The notes: generated by a model from the letters alone, not told the origin. DNA of 64,000 nucleotides from Neorhizobium galegae bv. orientalis str. HAMBI 540 (GCF_000731315.1 NZ_HG938353.1:3782001-3846000), one strand, 5' to 3'; numbered from the stretch's first letter, positions 44,187 through 53,624 are shown. Translations and numbers: made by a program.

Positions 44187-45071
44187 TTAATCATTTGCCT
44201 TTTTCCGAATCAATCCTTCCTGGGCGACCGAGGCGATCAGTGTGCCAGAACGGGTGTAAATGCTGCCGCGGGTCATTCCGCGGGCGCCGGAGGCGCTGGG
44301 ACTGTCCTGCGTGTAGAGGAGCCAGTCGTCGAATGTGACGGGCCGATGAAACCACATCGCATGGTCGAGGCTCGCCGCCTGAAGCGTCGGATCGAAGATC
44401 GACGTGCCGTGCGGATAGAGCGATGCGTCGAGCAGCGTCATGTCGGAGAGGTAGGCAAGCACGGCGGCCTGATAGTGACGGTCGGACGGCACCTGCCCGA
44501 CGGTACGAACCCAGATATCCTGCCGCGGTTCGAGCTTGTCCCTGGTGAGATAGTGCACGAGCGAGGTCGGTCGCACTTCGATCGGCCGCTCCCGGCTCCA
44601 GTAGCGACGCACATTCTCCGGCGCCTTTTTGAGGAAGAGTTCCTTGAACTCCTTCTCCCCCATCAGATCTTCCGGCTGCGTCACCGAAGGCATATCGATC
44701 TGGTGATCATAACCGTCCTCCTCCACCTGGAACGAAGCAGAAATGGCGAAGATCGCCTTGCCGTGCTGCACCGCCACCGCCCGGCGGGTGGTAAAGCTTG
44801 AACCGTCGCGGATACGCTCCACCTGATAGAGGATCGGCACCGAAGGATCGCCGGGACGCATGAAATAGGCATGCAGCGAATGCACGAAACGATCGGCCGC
44901 AACGGTCCGCTGGGTGGCCATCAGGGCCTGGGCGATGACCTGCCCGCCGAAAACCCGCTGCCACCCGACATCGGGACTGGTGCCGCGATAGATGTTCTCC
45001 TCGAGCTTTTCGAGGTCGAGCGTCGCGATGAGCTGTTCCATGGCGGAGGGGGATTCGGTCTGGCGCGACAT
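44187..45071 (-). CDS. tesB: Acyl-CoA thioesterase II
   Basis: A 294-residue double-hotdog thioesterase that hydrolyses acyl-CoA to fatty acid and CoA. Family blocks: IYRGTSPDVGWQRVFGGQVIAQAL, HSLHAYFMRPGDPSVPILYQVERIRDGSSFTTRRA, SDMTLLDASL (the conserved Asp), ASLDHAMWFHRPVTFDDWLLY and ARGMTRGSIYTRSGTLIASVAQEG. The ATG at 45071 (MSRQTESPS) has GGAG upstream. It is divergent from the UbiH-type gene. Confidence 0.94.
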   Translation of the reverse strand: MSRQTESPSAMEQLIATLDLEKLEENIYRGTSPDVGWQRVFGGQVIAQALMATQRTVAADRFVHSLHAYFMRPGDPSVPILYQVERIRDGSSFTTRRAVAVQHGKAIFAISASFQVEEDGYDHQIDMPSVTQPEDLMGEKEFKELFLKKAPENVRRYWSRERPIEVRPTSLVHYLTRDKLEPRQDIWVRTVGQVPSDRHYQAAVLAYLSDMTLLDASLYPHGTSIFDPTLQAASLDHAMWFHRPVTFDDWLLYTQDSPSASGARGMTRGSIYTRSGTLIASVAQEGLIRKKAND

Positions 45072-45158
45072 TATGACGAACTCCGGCGATAGGAAGCGGC
45101 TGTCGGATGATCTATATCCACCACATGATATTCTCAAGTCTCACGGGAGTTTAGGCAA

Positions 45159-46373
45159 ATGCTGGACATGCTGGTTGTAGGAGGCGGTTATGTGGGTCTC
45201 GCCGCCGCTGTCGCGGTCAAGCAGGCGGCGCCGCATCTGACGATCGAGGTGATCGAGGCGGCTCCTTCCGGCGCCTGGGAAAAGGACGAGCGGGCCTCCG
45301 CCATCATCGCCGCCGCAACCCGCATGCTGGACGTCATCGGCGTCTGGAACGAGATTACCGTGGACGCCCAGCCGATCAACCGGATGGTTGTCACCGACAG
45401 CCGCACGTCCGATCCGGTGCGGCCGGTCTTCCTCACCTTCGACGGCGAAATCGAGGAAGGCAGGCCGTTCGCCCACATGGTGCCGAACGTCGCCATGGTG
45501 CGGGCCCTGCGCGGCGCCGCCGAACGCCTCGGGATTGCCATCCGCCACGGGCTTTCCGCCACCGGCTTCCAGTCCGGCAGCACCCGTTGCACGGTCTCGC
45601 TCTCCGACGGTTCGGCCGTCGAGACCCGTCTCCTGGTCGCCTGCGACGGCGTGCGCTCGAAACTGCGCGACATGGCCGGCATTAAGACCGTCACCTGGGA
45701 TTACGGCCAGTCGGGTATCGTCGCGACGGTTGCTCACGAGCGACCGCATGAAGGCGTGGCGGAAGAACATTTCCTGCCGTCCGGCCCGTTTGCAATCCTG
45801 CCACTCACCAACAACCGCTCCTCGCTCGTCTGGACCGAACGGACAGCGGAGGCCAACCGGCTGGTTGCCGCGGACGACCTGGTGTTCGAGGAAGAGCTGC
45901 AGCGCCGTTTCGGCCACAAGCTCGGCGAACTGACGGTGGTCGGCGACAAGCGCGCCTTCCCGCTCGGCCTGACGCTCGCCCGCGCCTTCGTCGCGCCGCG
46001 CATCGCCCTTGCCGGCGATGCCGCCCACGGAATCCACCCGATCTCCGGCCAGGGCCTCAATCTAGGCTTCAAGGATGTCGCGGCGCTCGCCGAAACGGTG
46101 GTCGAAGCCGATCGCCTCGGTCTCGACATCGGTGCGCTCAACGTGCTGGAGCGTTATCAGTCCTGGCGGCGTTTCGACACGTTCCGCATGGGCGTGACGA
46201 CCGACGTGCTGAACCGGCTGTTCTCCAACGACATCACCCCCATCCGCATCGCCCGCGACTTCGGGTTGGGCATTGTCGAACGAATGCCGAAGCTGAAAAG
46301 CTTCTTCATCGACCAGGCGGCGGGAAAGAGCGGCGAAGACGGCCCGAAGCTGCTGGCGGGCGAGGCGATCTAA
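45159..46373 (+). CDS. UbiH/COQ6-family FAD-dependent monooxygenase
   Basis: A 404-residue flavoprotein hydroxylase of ubiquinone ring modification. The dinucleotide fold is MLVVGGGYVGLAAAVAV, the mid-motif LVACDGVRSKLRDMAG and the FAD-binding block ALAGDAAHGIHPISGQGLNLGFKDVAALAE. This last matches the UbiH/UbiF/VisC signature; which ring position it hydroxylates (UbiH, UbiI or UbiL-like) cannot be told. GGGAG precedes the ATG. Monocistronic. Confidence 0.92.
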   Translation: MLDMLVVGGGYVGLAAAVAVKQAAPHLTIEVIEAAPSGAWEKDERASAIIAAATRMLDVIGVWNEITVDAQPINRMVVTDSRTSDPVRPVFLTFDGEIEEGRPFAHMVPNVAMVRALRGAAERLGIAIRHGLSATGFQSGSTRCTVSLSDGSAVETRLLVACDGVRSKLRDMAGIKTVTWDYGQSGIVATVAHERPHEGVAEEHFLPSGPFAILPLTNNRSSLVWTERTAEANRLVAADDLVFEEELQRRFGHKLGELTVVGDKRAFPLGLTLARAFVAPRIALAGDAAHGIHPISGQGLNLGFKDVAALAETVVEADRLGLDIGALNVLERYQSWRRFDTFRMGVTTDVLNRLFSNDITPIRIARDFGLGIVERMPKLKSFFIDQAAGKSGEDGPKLLAGEAI

Positions 46374-46388
46374 GGAGTGGTTGCACCC

Positions 46389-47273
46389 TCATCGGGCTGT
46401 CCGCGCAACTGCCTCGACAATCGTCTCATAAAGGGCAGGCGGCAGATCATGCCCCATGCCCTCAACCAGCATGAGTTCTGCGCCGGGGATGGAGGCAGCC
46501 GTATCCATGCCGCAGGCCGGAAGAATCAGCGGATCGTCTGCGCCATGAACGACGAGCGTCGGCACGTCGATGGTCGCCAGCCTCAATCGGCGGTCACCCG
46601 CCACGGCCATCGCGGCGATCTGCCTGGCAGTGCCATGGGGATCGTACGCTCGACGCACCTCTTCCAGAACGAGAGCGCGGTGCGCGTCCTCGTCGAGCGC
46701 AAACTTCATGCCGGCGATGCGCCGGGCGAAGGCAAGGCTGTGCACCAGGAAACCTTCCTGGTCGGAAACCGGATCGGGCGCAGGACGCATCATCATTGCC
46801 ATGACATCGGGCGCGGCCTGCGGAAGCGCCGGGTTGCCGGTACTCGACATGATGGAGGTGAGCGACAGGACCCGATCGGGATGTTCACTGGCGATGATCT
46901 GCGCGATCATGCCGCCCATCGACCGACCCACCACATGCACTCGGTCGATCGAAAGCGCATCGAGCAGGCCGATCGCATCCGCTGCCATGTCATGGAGGCT
47001 GTAGGGAACGTCAGGCCGCCGCCCGGCCATGAGCGCCGCGACCAATGCGCCGAACTCCGGAGGCGCGAGATCGGAAAAATGCGTCGACCATCCCGCATCT
47101 CGGTTGTCGAAGCGGATCACACGATAACCTTTCGACGCCAGTTCATCGCAGAACGGAGACGTCCAGCGGATCATTTGCGTACCGAGCCCGGCGATCAGCA
47201 GAACCGGTTCATCCTCTTGCCTGCCGAAAATATCGTAGGCAAGCTGCACGCCACTCGCATTCACGGAGTTCAT
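46389..47273 (-). CDS. Alpha/beta-fold hydrolase
   Basis: A 294-residue alpha/beta hydrolase. The oxyanion region is LLIAGLGTQMIRWTSPFCDELASKGYRVIRFDNRD, the nucleophile elbow HVVGRSMGGMIAQ, the acid PTLVVHGADDPLI and the catalytic His GMGHDLPP. The residue set resembles PcaD-like or aclacinomycin-methylesterase-like hydrolases. The ATG at 47273 is preceded by GGGAG. It is convergent with the UbiH-type gene; the substrate is unknown. Confidence 0.87.
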   Translation of the reverse strand: MNSVNASGVQLAYDIFGRQEDEPVLLIAGLGTQMIRWTSPFCDELASKGYRVIRFDNRDAGWSTHFSDLAPPEFGALVAALMAGRRPDVPYSLHDMAADAIGLLDALSIDRVHVVGRSMGGMIAQIIASEHPDRVLSLTSIMSSTGNPALPQAAPDVMAMMMRPAPDPVSDQEGFLVHSLAFARRIAGMKFALDEDAHRALVLEEVRRAYDPHGTARQIAAMAVAGDRRLRLATIDVPTLVVHGADDPLILPACGMDTAASIPGAELMLVEGMGHDLPPALYETIVEAVARTAR

Positions 47274-47419
47274 GATGGGCTCCCGCTGGGGAAAAGGCAC
47301 AATCCAGGCACCGCGTCGGCATCTCGAAATTCCTGGCGGCGCGGCCGGATGTTAGCTACCAAACGCTTCCGCGGAAGTCGACGGGCGGAGTGCCCGGAAT
47401 GCGGATTAGGGACGCCTGA

Positions 47420-47608
47420 TCAGTCCTCGATCTTGCGGGCTTCGGAAATCAGCATGATGGGGATGCCGTCGCGGATCGGGTAGGCAAGCTGTGCCTTCTG
47501 GGAGATGAGCTCGTTGGTCTCGCGGTTGAGGGACAGCCGGCTCTTGGAGAGCGGGCAGACGAGGAGGTCGAGCAGTTTGGGATCGACCTTGCTGAGTTTC
47601 TCGTCCAT
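47420..47608 (-). CDS. Trm112 family protein
   Basis: A 62-residue Trm112/YcaR-like protein, small activators of methyltransferases in eukaryotes and archaea and of unknown role in bacteria. The family pattern is [46 protein letters not shown]. It retains only one of the zinc-ribbon cysteines. It lies 11 bp after the LON-domain gene and is probably the last cistron of the set ybbN-like, LON, trm112. Confidence 0.9.
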   Translation of the reverse strand: MDEKLSKVDPKLLDLLVCPLSKSRLSLNRETNELISQKAQLAYPIRDGIPIMLISEARKIED

Positions 47609-47619
47609 GGACCTGGGCC

Positions 47620-48297
47620 TTACTGGAGCATGGTGTCGGAATCGCCGAAATCCCGCGCCAGCAGGATTTCCGTGATCGCAATCAGCGTTTCGGCGCGGGT
47701 CCGCAGGTCCGGCGCTTCGAGCAGAGCCTGTTTCTCCGCAGGTCCGAAGGGCGACATCATCGACAGGGAGTTGACGAGCGTCCGGTTGCCGGCGCGCTCC
47801 ACGCTTTCCCAATCCGCCTCCAGCTTGTTGGCGTCGAGATAGGCGCGGAAGACACGCAGCAACTCGGTGCGGTCGACCGTGCTCTCGTCGTCCTCGGTGG
47901 AGAGGTCCGTCATCATCGGCGCGATCTTGAAGGTGCGGTAGGGATGGCCCATGCCGACTTCCTCGATGAGCCGGAACCGGCAGATGCCGCTGATCGAGGT
48001 GATGTACCGGCCATCGCCGGTTTCGGCAAACGATGTGATGCGGCCGATGCAGCCGACCGTCGAGAGCGGCGCGCGCGGACCTTCGGCAGCCTCGCCGGAT
48101 TCGAGCAGGGACGGCTGTACGATACCGATCAGCCGGTTACCTGCAAGCGCCGCGTCGAACATCGCAAGATAACGCGGCTCGAAGATGTTGAGTGGCAACT
48201 GTCCACCCGGCAGAAGCAATGCGCCGGTAAGAGGAAAGACAGGAACCGTCTCCGGCAGATCCTCGCGCTTCAGATATCTCGCATTTCCCACATGCAT
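47620..48297 (-). CDS. LON-substrate-binding domain protein
   Basis: A 225-residue stand-alone Lon N-terminal (LAN/PUA-like) domain without ATPase or protease. Typical motifs are [61 protein letters not shown] and ISGICRFRL. The role of these proteins is unclear; presumed protein binding. It forms a group with the YbbN-like and Trm112 genes, conserved in Rhizobiales. Confidence 0.9.
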   Translation of the reverse strand: MHVGNARYLKREDLPETVPVFPLTGALLLPGGQLPLNIFEPRYLAMFDAALAGNRLIGIVQPSLLESGEAAEGPRAPLSTVGCIGRITSFAETGDGRYITSISGICRFRLIEEVGMGHPYRTFKIAPMMTDLSTEDDESTVDRTELLRVFRAYLDANKLEADWESVERAGNRTLVNSLSMMSPFGPAEKQALLEAPDLRTRAETLIAITEILLARDFGDSDTMLQ

Positions 48298-48380
48298 GGG
48301 TCCGACACCTCCCAGACGACCACTGGCTCAGACCAAAGATTCGCTGCTTGGAATAATGTGGGGCACCCACTGGAGAACGC

Positions 48381-48406
48381 AAGGCCAATCCTCGAGGATT
48401 GGCCTT
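48381..48406. terminator. 26-bp perfect palindrome, possible terminator
   Basis: AAGGCCAATCC-TCGA-GGATTGGCCTT is completely self-complementary (11-bp arms). It lies 60 nt after the YbbN-like stop on the minus strand and before the LON gene. No T-run follows, so factor-independent termination is doubtful; mRNA 3'-end protection is possible. Confidence 0.55.
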
Positions 48407-48420
48407 GGCTTGCGAACACA

Positions 48421-48479
48421 GCCCCGTGTTCGCGAAAACAGGCCCGTGTTTACGAAAACAGGCCCTGTCTACGAAAACA
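48421..48479. repeat. Three-unit tandem repeat at the 3' end of the YbbN-like gene
   Basis: Units of 20, 20 and 19 nt (48421, 48441, 48461) share CCCGTGTT.(C/A)CGAAAACA with few changes. The last unit includes the codons LFS and the stop of the minus-strand YbbN-like gene; the other two lie past the stop. Too short and too few for a CRISPR array, with no unique spacers. Confidence 0.85.
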
Positions 48480-49443
48480 GAATGGAGGAGAGGCGGCGGC
48501 GGGCGGCGATCGTCGCCGGGTCCTTCGGCCCCCAGACATCAAAGAACGCCAGGAGCTGGCGGCGGGCGCCGTCGTCGTCGAACGTGCGGTCCTTGCGCAT
48601 GATCGTCAGCAGGTGCTCGGCAGCCTTGTCCCGTTCGCCCTGGACATTGAGGATCTTGGCGAGCTTCAGGCGGGCGTCGTGGTCGTCCGGGTTGTCGTCG
48701 AGCTGGCGCTCGAGAGCCACCGGATCGCCGAGCTTGCGAGCTTCCTCGATATGCTCGAGCTTCTTGGCGACCGCCTGGATCGCCGGATCCTTGGCAAGCT
48801 CTTCCGGGAGGGAGGCGAGCATCTGGCTGGCGCGAGCAGTCTCGCCCATAGCGATCAGGCACTGCATCATCCCGGCGGCGGCCTTGGCATTTTCCGGATC
48901 GGCCTGCAGGACGGCGCCGTAAAGCTGGGCGGCTTCCTGGATCTCACCGCCGGCCAGCAGGGTTTCCGCCTCGACGAGTGCCGCCTCGATCTCGGCAGCC
49001 TGGTCGGCGCCCGGAGGTCCGGCAAGCTTGTCGATGAACTGGCGCACCTGACTTTCCGGCACCGCGCCCATGAAACCGTCGACCGGGCGGCCGTCCACAA
49101 AGGCGATGACAGCCGGGATCGACTGGATACCGAGCTGGCCCGGGATCGACGGGTGATCGTCGATATTCATTTTGACGAGCTTGACCCGGCCCTGGCCTTC
49201 GTTGACGACCTTTTCGAGAACCGGCGTCAGCTGCTTGCAGGGACCGCACCACGGCGCCCAGAAATCGACGAGAACCGGCTGGCGGCGCGATTCTTCCAGA
49301 ACGTCCTTGGTGAAGCCGGCGGTGCTGGTGTCGGATACGTAGACCCCGGCAGGACCCGATGCGGCCGGCGCCGCCCCAAAGCTTGCCGAAGCAGTCATCT
49401 GCCCGCCGTAGGAACCGCCATAGGGGTTATTGCTGCCGCTCAT
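48469..49443 (-). CDS. YbbN-like thioredoxin-TPR co-chaperone
   Basis: A 324-residue protein with an N-terminal thioredoxin domain (VLVDFWAPWCGPCKQLTPVLEKVV, active site WCGPC) and C-terminal TPR-like repeats (EAETLLAGGEIQEAAQLYGAVLQADPENAKAAAG and ARLKLAKILNVQGERDKAAEHLL). This is the CnoX/YbbN architecture: a holdase that passes substrates to GroEL and DnaK. The canonical CGPC site makes it redox-competent, unlike E. coli YbbN (SQHC). The ATG at 49443 has GGGAG 7 nt upstream. Its last codons lie in a tandem repeat. Confidence 0.92.
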   Translation of the reverse strand: MSGSNNPYGGSYGGQMTASASFGAAPAASGPAGVYVSDTSTAGFTKDVLEESRRQPVLVDFWAPWCGPCKQLTPVLEKVVNEGQGRVKLVKMNIDDHPSIPGQLGIQSIPAVIAFVDGRPVDGFMGAVPESQVRQFIDKLAGPPGADQAAEIEAALVEAETLLAGGEIQEAAQLYGAVLQADPENAKAAAGMMQCLIAMGETARASQMLASLPEELAKDPAIQAVAKKLEHIEEARKLGDPVALERQLDDNPDDHDARLKLAKILNVQGERDKAAEHLLTIMRKDRTFDDDGARRQLLAFFDVWGPKDPATIAARRRLSSILFS

Positions 49444-49501
49444 GAATGTTCTCCCGGGAACGCTTTCGCATCTTTGCCATATAGGCTGCAAAGATCGTAT
49501 G

Positions 49502-50011
49502 TCAGTCTGTCACTTTCAAGACAAGCGGCGGATGGCCGGTCGCTTCCAGAAAACGGATGAGATCGTCGCGCCCGATCGACGTGGTGGCATCGTTCGACAG
49601 CGGATGGCCGTTGATGATGTCGTGCTTCATCAGGTCTTCGTCGAGCACGAAGGTGACATTGCCTCCGGTATCGTTGAAGGCACCGAATACCGTCACCGAA
49701 CCGGGAACCACGCCGAGATATTCCAGAAGCATTTCGGGCCGCCCGAACGAGACGCGGCTCGACGCTCCGATCACCTTGTGCACGGTCTTCAGGTCGACCG
49801 TTGCGCGCTCCTCGACCGTCAGGACGAAATACTGGTCCTTCTTGTCCTTCACGAACAGGTTCTTGGTGTGGCCGCCGGGGATCTCGTCACGCAGGCTTTC
49901 GGACTCCGCCACAGTGAAGACCGGCGGGTGCGTCTTGGTCGAATGCGCAATGTTCAGGCTGTCGAGGAAACGGAAAAGATCCTCGGCGGTTTTCGGCTCT
50001 GTCTCGGTCAT
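49502..50011 (-). CDS. Prolyl-tRNA-associated (YbaK/ProX-like) deacylase
   Basis: A 169-residue YbaK/EbsC-superfamily protein of the ProXp/PrdX group, trans-editing enzymes that hydrolyse mischarged Ala- or Cys-tRNA(Pro). It has HSTKTHPPVFTVAESESLRDEIPGGHTKNLFVKDKKDQYFVL, the family Lys and the TFVLDEDLMKHDIINGHPLSN block. The ATG at 50011 (MTETEPKT) is preferred. It lies 58 bp from the YbbN-like gene; probably same transcript. Confidence 0.9.
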   Translation of the reverse strand: MTETEPKTAEDLFRFLDSLNIAHSTKTHPPVFTVAESESLRDEIPGGHTKNLFVKDKKDQYFVLTVEERATVDLKTVHKVIGASSRVSFGRPEMLLEYLGVVPGSVTVFGAFNDTGGNVTFVLDEDLMKHDIINGHPLSNDATTSIGRDDLIRFLEATGHPPLVLKVTD

Positions 50012-50330
50012 GCTGATAGATTGGCTCTGTTGGCGGGCGGTTGAGACGTAACCATAACCACAATGTAGCGCTCGGCCAAGGGAAGCGCACACGATCTCGT
50101 GAAGCGCTTGACCCAGAATGATGGGCGACCATTTAAACAGACATGGAGAACCGGCCTCCGACTATTCGGTCGGCGGCCCGTAGCCAATTGATAAATAATA
50201 ACTACTCCAGTTAACTCAAGTTTATTCCGCGCGGTTTTTCGCGCCTCTCGATACCGGCCCCGGCCGATAACAGCCGCTCAATCTCCAGTGCCGGTGCAGC
50301 GCCCGGCTTCTTAACGGAAAGGTCTGCCTC
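50012..50330. other. Divergent promoter region, YbaK-like / iorA
   Basis: 319 bp with no gene. An AT-rich stretch (AATTGATAAATAATAACTACTCC, split here by its function) lies near 50186 and may hold the iorA promoter. A short palindrome-like CGCGCGGTTTTTCGCGC occurs at about 50226-50245. GGAAAGG lies about 8 nt before the iorA ATG. Confidence 0.4.
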
Positions 50331-50789
50331 ATGGTCACCTTCACGCTCAACGGACAGGAAAGAACGTTCGACGGCGACCCCGACACCCCGCTTCTCTGGG
50401 TCATCCGCGATTTCGAAAAGCTCACCGGCACCAAATACGGCTGCGGCGTCGCCCAGTGCGGCGCCTGCACGGTGCATCTCGATGGCACGCCGCGACGCTC
50501 CTGCGTAACCCCGATTTCGACGATCGAGGGTTCGGAGGTCGTTACCATCGAAGGCGTTTCCGGCACGGAAGCCGATGCGGTCAAGACCGCCTGGACCGGC
50601 CTCGACGTGCCGCAATGCGGCTACTGTCAGTCCGGACAGATCATGTCGGCGGTTGCCCTGCTGCAGATGGTGCCGAAGCCGACGGATGCCGATATCGACG
50701 GCGCGATGGCCGGAAATATCTGTCGATGCGCCACCTACCATCGCATCCGCGCGGCGATCCACAATGCCGCCAATTCGATGGAGGGCTGA
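50331..50789 (+). CDS. iorA: (2Fe-2S) small subunit of IorAB-type molybdenum hydroxylase
   Basis: A 152-residue electron-transfer subunit with two [2Fe-2S] clusters, as in isoquinoline 1-oxidoreductase and bacterial aldehyde oxidases. The plant-type cluster binds at [15 protein letters not shown] (with the distal Cys in RRSC), and the second at CGYCQSGQ with [11 protein letters not shown]. It has no signal peptide, so it would reach the periplasm bound to the Tat-exported IorB. iorB follows after 3 bp. Confidence 0.9.
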   Translation: MVTFTLNGQERTFDGDPDTPLLWVIRDFEKLTGTKYGCGVAQCGACTVHLDGTPRRSCVTPISTIEGSEVVTIEGVSGTEADAVKTAWTGLDVPQCGYCQSGQIMSAVALLQMVPKPTDADIDGAMAGNICRCATYHRIRAAIHNAANSMEG

Positions 50790-50792
50790 GCC

Positions 50793-52946
50793 ATGACCAT
50801 CCAGGACGTCAACACCACCCGCCGCGGTTTTCTCGCCGGCTCGGGTCTCGTCATCGGCGTCGCCATCGCGCCAAAGATGCTCTCCGCCGCGCCGACCGGC
50901 GTGCATGCCGGCGGCGACCCGGCGCTGGCCCCGATGAATGCCTTCGTCAAGATCGGCACCGACGACACGGTGACGGTACTCGCCAAGCACATCGAATTCG
51001 GCCAGGGCCCGTTCACCGGTCTCGCGACGCTGGTCGCCGAAGAACTCGATGCCGACTGGAGCCAGATGCGCGCCGTCCACTCGCCGACCGACAACAAGGT
51101 CTATGCCAACCTGATGTTCGGCCTGCAGGGAACCGGCGGTTCGAGTTCCATCGCCAATTCCTATGAGCAGATGCGCAAGGCCGGCGCCACCGCGCGGGCG
51201 ATGCTGGTCGCGGCAGCCGCCGAGGACTGGAAGGTGCCAGCTTCCGAGATCACCGTCGAGAAAGGTCGCATCAAGCACGCCGGTTCCGGCAAGGAGAGCG
51301 GTTTTGGCGCATTTGCCGAAAAGGCCGCCCGCCAGACGCCGCCCGCGGAGCCGAAACTCAAGGATCCGAAGGATTTCGTGCTGATCGGCACCGAACTGCC
51401 GAAACTCGACACCCATGGCAAGACCAACGGCACGGCGATCTTCACGCTCGACATCACGCCTGACAACCTGTTGATCGCCGTCGTTGCCCACCCGGAACAT
51501 TTCGGTGCGACGGTGAAGAGCTTCAACGATGCCGAAGCCCGCCAGGTGCAGGGTGTGATCGACGTGAAGCAGGTGCCGTCGGGCATCGCCGTCTACGCGG
51601 ACAACACGTTCGCGGCGCTCAAGGGCCGCGATGCGCTGAGCATCGAATGGGATCTCTCAAAGGCCGAGACCCGCTCCTCGGAAGACCTTTCCGCCGATTA
51701 CCGGAAACTCTTCGGCGAAAAGGGTCTGGAGGCGGCCAACAACGGCAATGTCGACGACGCTTTCAAGGGCTCCGGCCTGCAGACGGTGGAAGCCGAGATC
51801 GTCTTCCCCTTCCTGGCCCATGCGCCGATGGAGCCGCTCGACGCCGTCTTCATCAAGGCGGATGACGGATCGGTCGATATCTATAACGGCGCGCAGTTCC
51901 CGGGCATGGACCAGTCGGTCGCCGCCAAGATCCTCGGGCTCGATGAAACGAAGGTGCGGGTGAACACCCAGCTCGCCGGCGGCAGCTTCGGCCGCAAGGC
52001 GCAGTTCGGCTCGCCCTACATACAGGAAGCGGCAGCCGTCTATGCCGCAACCGATCGCAGCCGTCCCTTGAAGCACATGTGGACCCGCGAGGACGACATC
52101 CGCGGCGGTTATTACCGCCCGATGTATGCTCACAGGATGCGCGGCGCCATCAATGCGCAGGGCCAGATCACCGCCTGGGAACAGGTGATCGTCGGCCAGT
52201 CGATCATGGGCAAGGCCGATCTCGACGAGACCTCGGTCGAAGGCGCCTCCAACCTGCCCTACACGATCCCGAACCTGAAGGTCAGCGCCCACAACGTCCA
52301 GCTCTCCATCCCGCCGCTCTGGTGGCGGTCGGTGGGCCATACCCATACGGGCTTTGCAGTCGAGACCTTCGTGGACGAGCTGTTCCAGAAGATCGGCAAG
52401 GATCCGGTCGAGGGGCGTCTTGCGCTGCTGGGCGAAAAGCCACGCCATGCGGGCGTGCTGAAGAAGGCGGCCGAAATGGCGAACTGGGGCTCGCCTCTGC
52501 CGGAAGGCCGCGCCCGCGGCGTTGCGGTGGTCGAAAGCTTCGGCACTTTCGTCGGCCAGATCGTCGAAGTTTCGGTCGGGCCGGAAGGTGCACCGCGTGT
52601 CCACAAGGTCTGGTGTGCGGTCGATTGTGGCGTCGCCGTCAATCCGAACGTCATCAAGGCGCAGATGGAAGGCGGCATCGGCTACGGCCTCGGCGCAGTC
52701 CTCTTCGATGCGGTGACGTTGGCAAAGGGCGGCAAGATCGTGCAGTCGAACTTCCACGACTACCGGTCGATCCGCATCAACGAGATGCCGGACGTTGCCG
52801 TCGAGATCATCAAGTCGAGCGAAAAGCCGAGCGGCGTCGGCGAACCCGGCGTACCGCCCGTCGGCCCGGCGGTTGCCAATGCCTGGCGACGCCTGACCGG
52901 AGCACCAGTCCGGCAGCTGCCCATCGTCAACATCGTTTCGGCCTGA
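50793..52946 (+). CDS. iorB: Molybdopterin-binding subunit of IorAB-type hydroxylase (Tat-exported)
   Basis: A 717-residue molybdenum-cofactor subunit of the xanthine dehydrogenase superfamily. The N-terminus TTRRGFLAGSGLVIGVAI is a Tat signal. Cofactor blocks include EFGQGPFTGLATLVAEELDADW, LAGGSFGRKAQF and the C-terminal GEPGVPPVGPAVANAW, whose Glu is the expected base. It hydroxylates N-heterocycles or aldehydes using water. With the CODH medium (FAD) subunit absent, electrons would leave through the diheme cytochrome encoded next. The true substrate is unknown. Confidence 0.9.
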   Translation: MTIQDVNTTRRGFLAGSGLVIGVAIAPKMLSAAPTGVHAGGDPALAPMNAFVKIGTDDTVTVLAKHIEFGQGPFTGLATLVAEELDADWSQMRAVHSPTDNKVYANLMFGLQGTGGSSSIANSYEQMRKAGATARAMLVAAAAEDWKVPASEITVEKGRIKHAGSGKESGFGAFAEKAARQTPPAEPKLKDPKDFVLIGTELPKLDTHGKTNGTAIFTLDITPDNLLIAVVAHPEHFGATVKSFNDAEARQVQGVIDVKQVPSGIAVYADNTFAALKGRDALSIEWDLSKAETRSSEDLSADYRKLFGEKGLEAANNGNVDDAFKGSGLQTVEAEIVFPFLAHAPMEPLDAVFIKADDGSVDIYNGAQFPGMDQSVAAKILGLDETKVRVNTQLAGGSFGRKAQFGSPYIQEAAAVYAATDRSRPLKHMWTREDDIRGGYYRPMYAHRMRGAINAQGQITAWEQVIVGQSIMGKADLDETSVEGASNLPYTIPNLKVSAHNVQLSIPPLWWRSVGHTHTGFAVETFVDELFQKIGKDPVEGRLALLGEKPRHAGVLKKAAEMANWGSPLPEGRARGVAVVESFGTFVGQIVEVSVGPEGAPRVHKVWCAVDCGVAVNPNVIKAQMEGGIGYGLGAVLFDAVTLAKGGKIVQSNFHDYRSIRINEMPDVAVEIIKSSEKPSGVGEPGVPPVGPAVANAWRRLTGAPVRQLPIVNIVSA

Positions 52947-52959
52947 GGATCAAACCCCG

Positions 52960-53613
52960 ATGAATTGGAAACTCGCTATCACCGGCGTCGCGACACTCTG
53001 TCTTTTCGTGGGCGCCGGCACGCTTCTGTCGCCCGCCTCCGTCGCCCAGGATGCCAGGACAGATGCCAAAGCGCTGAAGCCCGCCGCCTCCTTCCAGTCG
53101 ATCGCCAACGAGCGGGAACGCTCCGTGGCGCTCTTCCAGGAGGCGGGCAAGGTCATCCAGCACCCGCGCTGCGTCAACTGTCACCCGGCGACCGACCGGC
53201 CGCTGCAGGGCGCCAACATGCACCCGCACCAGCCGCCGGTCTTCCGTGGCGACGGCGGCATGGGCCTGCCCGGCATGCAGTGCACCACCTGCCACAGCGC
53301 GGAAAACACGCCCGTTGTCGGCCAGGCCGACACGATCAAGAGCATACCGGGCAATCCCGCCTGGCATCTGGCGCCGATCGAAATGGCCTGGGTCGGCAAG
53401 TCGCTCGCCCAGATCTGCCAGCAGATCAAGGACCCGGCCCGCAACGGCGGCAAGACCATGGACCAGATCGTCGAGCACATGGCGCATGACGAACTGGTCG
53501 GCTGGGGCTGGGACCCAGGTGCAGGGCGCGAACCGGTGCCGGGCACGCAGGCTCAGTTCGGCGAGCTGATCAGCGCCTGGGTGAAGTCCGGAGCAGCCTG
53601 CCCTGCCTCCTGA
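52960..53613 (+). CDS. Periplasmic diheme cytochrome c
   Basis: A 217-residue exported protein with two CxxCH heme-binding sites: CVNCH (about 69-73) and CTTCH (about 108-112). A signal peptide (MNWKLAITGVATLCLFVGAG...VAQ) precedes. It lies 13 bp after iorB and resembles proteins annotated as an isoquinoline 1-oxidoreductase subunit. It presumably accepts electrons from IorA and passes them to the respiratory chain. The CcmABCDG system at 6-9 kb would mature it. Confidence 0.88.
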   Translation: MNWKLAITGVATLCLFVGAGTLLSPASVAQDARTDAKALKPAASFQSIANERERSVALFQEAGKVIQHPRCVNCHPATDRPLQGANMHPHQPPVFRGDGGMGLPGMQCTTCHSAENTPVVGQADTIKSIPGNPAWHLAPIEMAWVGKSLAQICQQIKDPARNGGKTMDQIVEHMAHDELVGWGWDPGAGREPVPGTQAQFGELISAWVKSGAACPAS

Positions 53614-53624
53614 GAATGAAGCGG

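Noticed and set aside
48421..48479. CRISPR-like array
   Set aside because: Three contiguous 19-20-nt units with no spacers and no cas genes; a simple tandem repeat.
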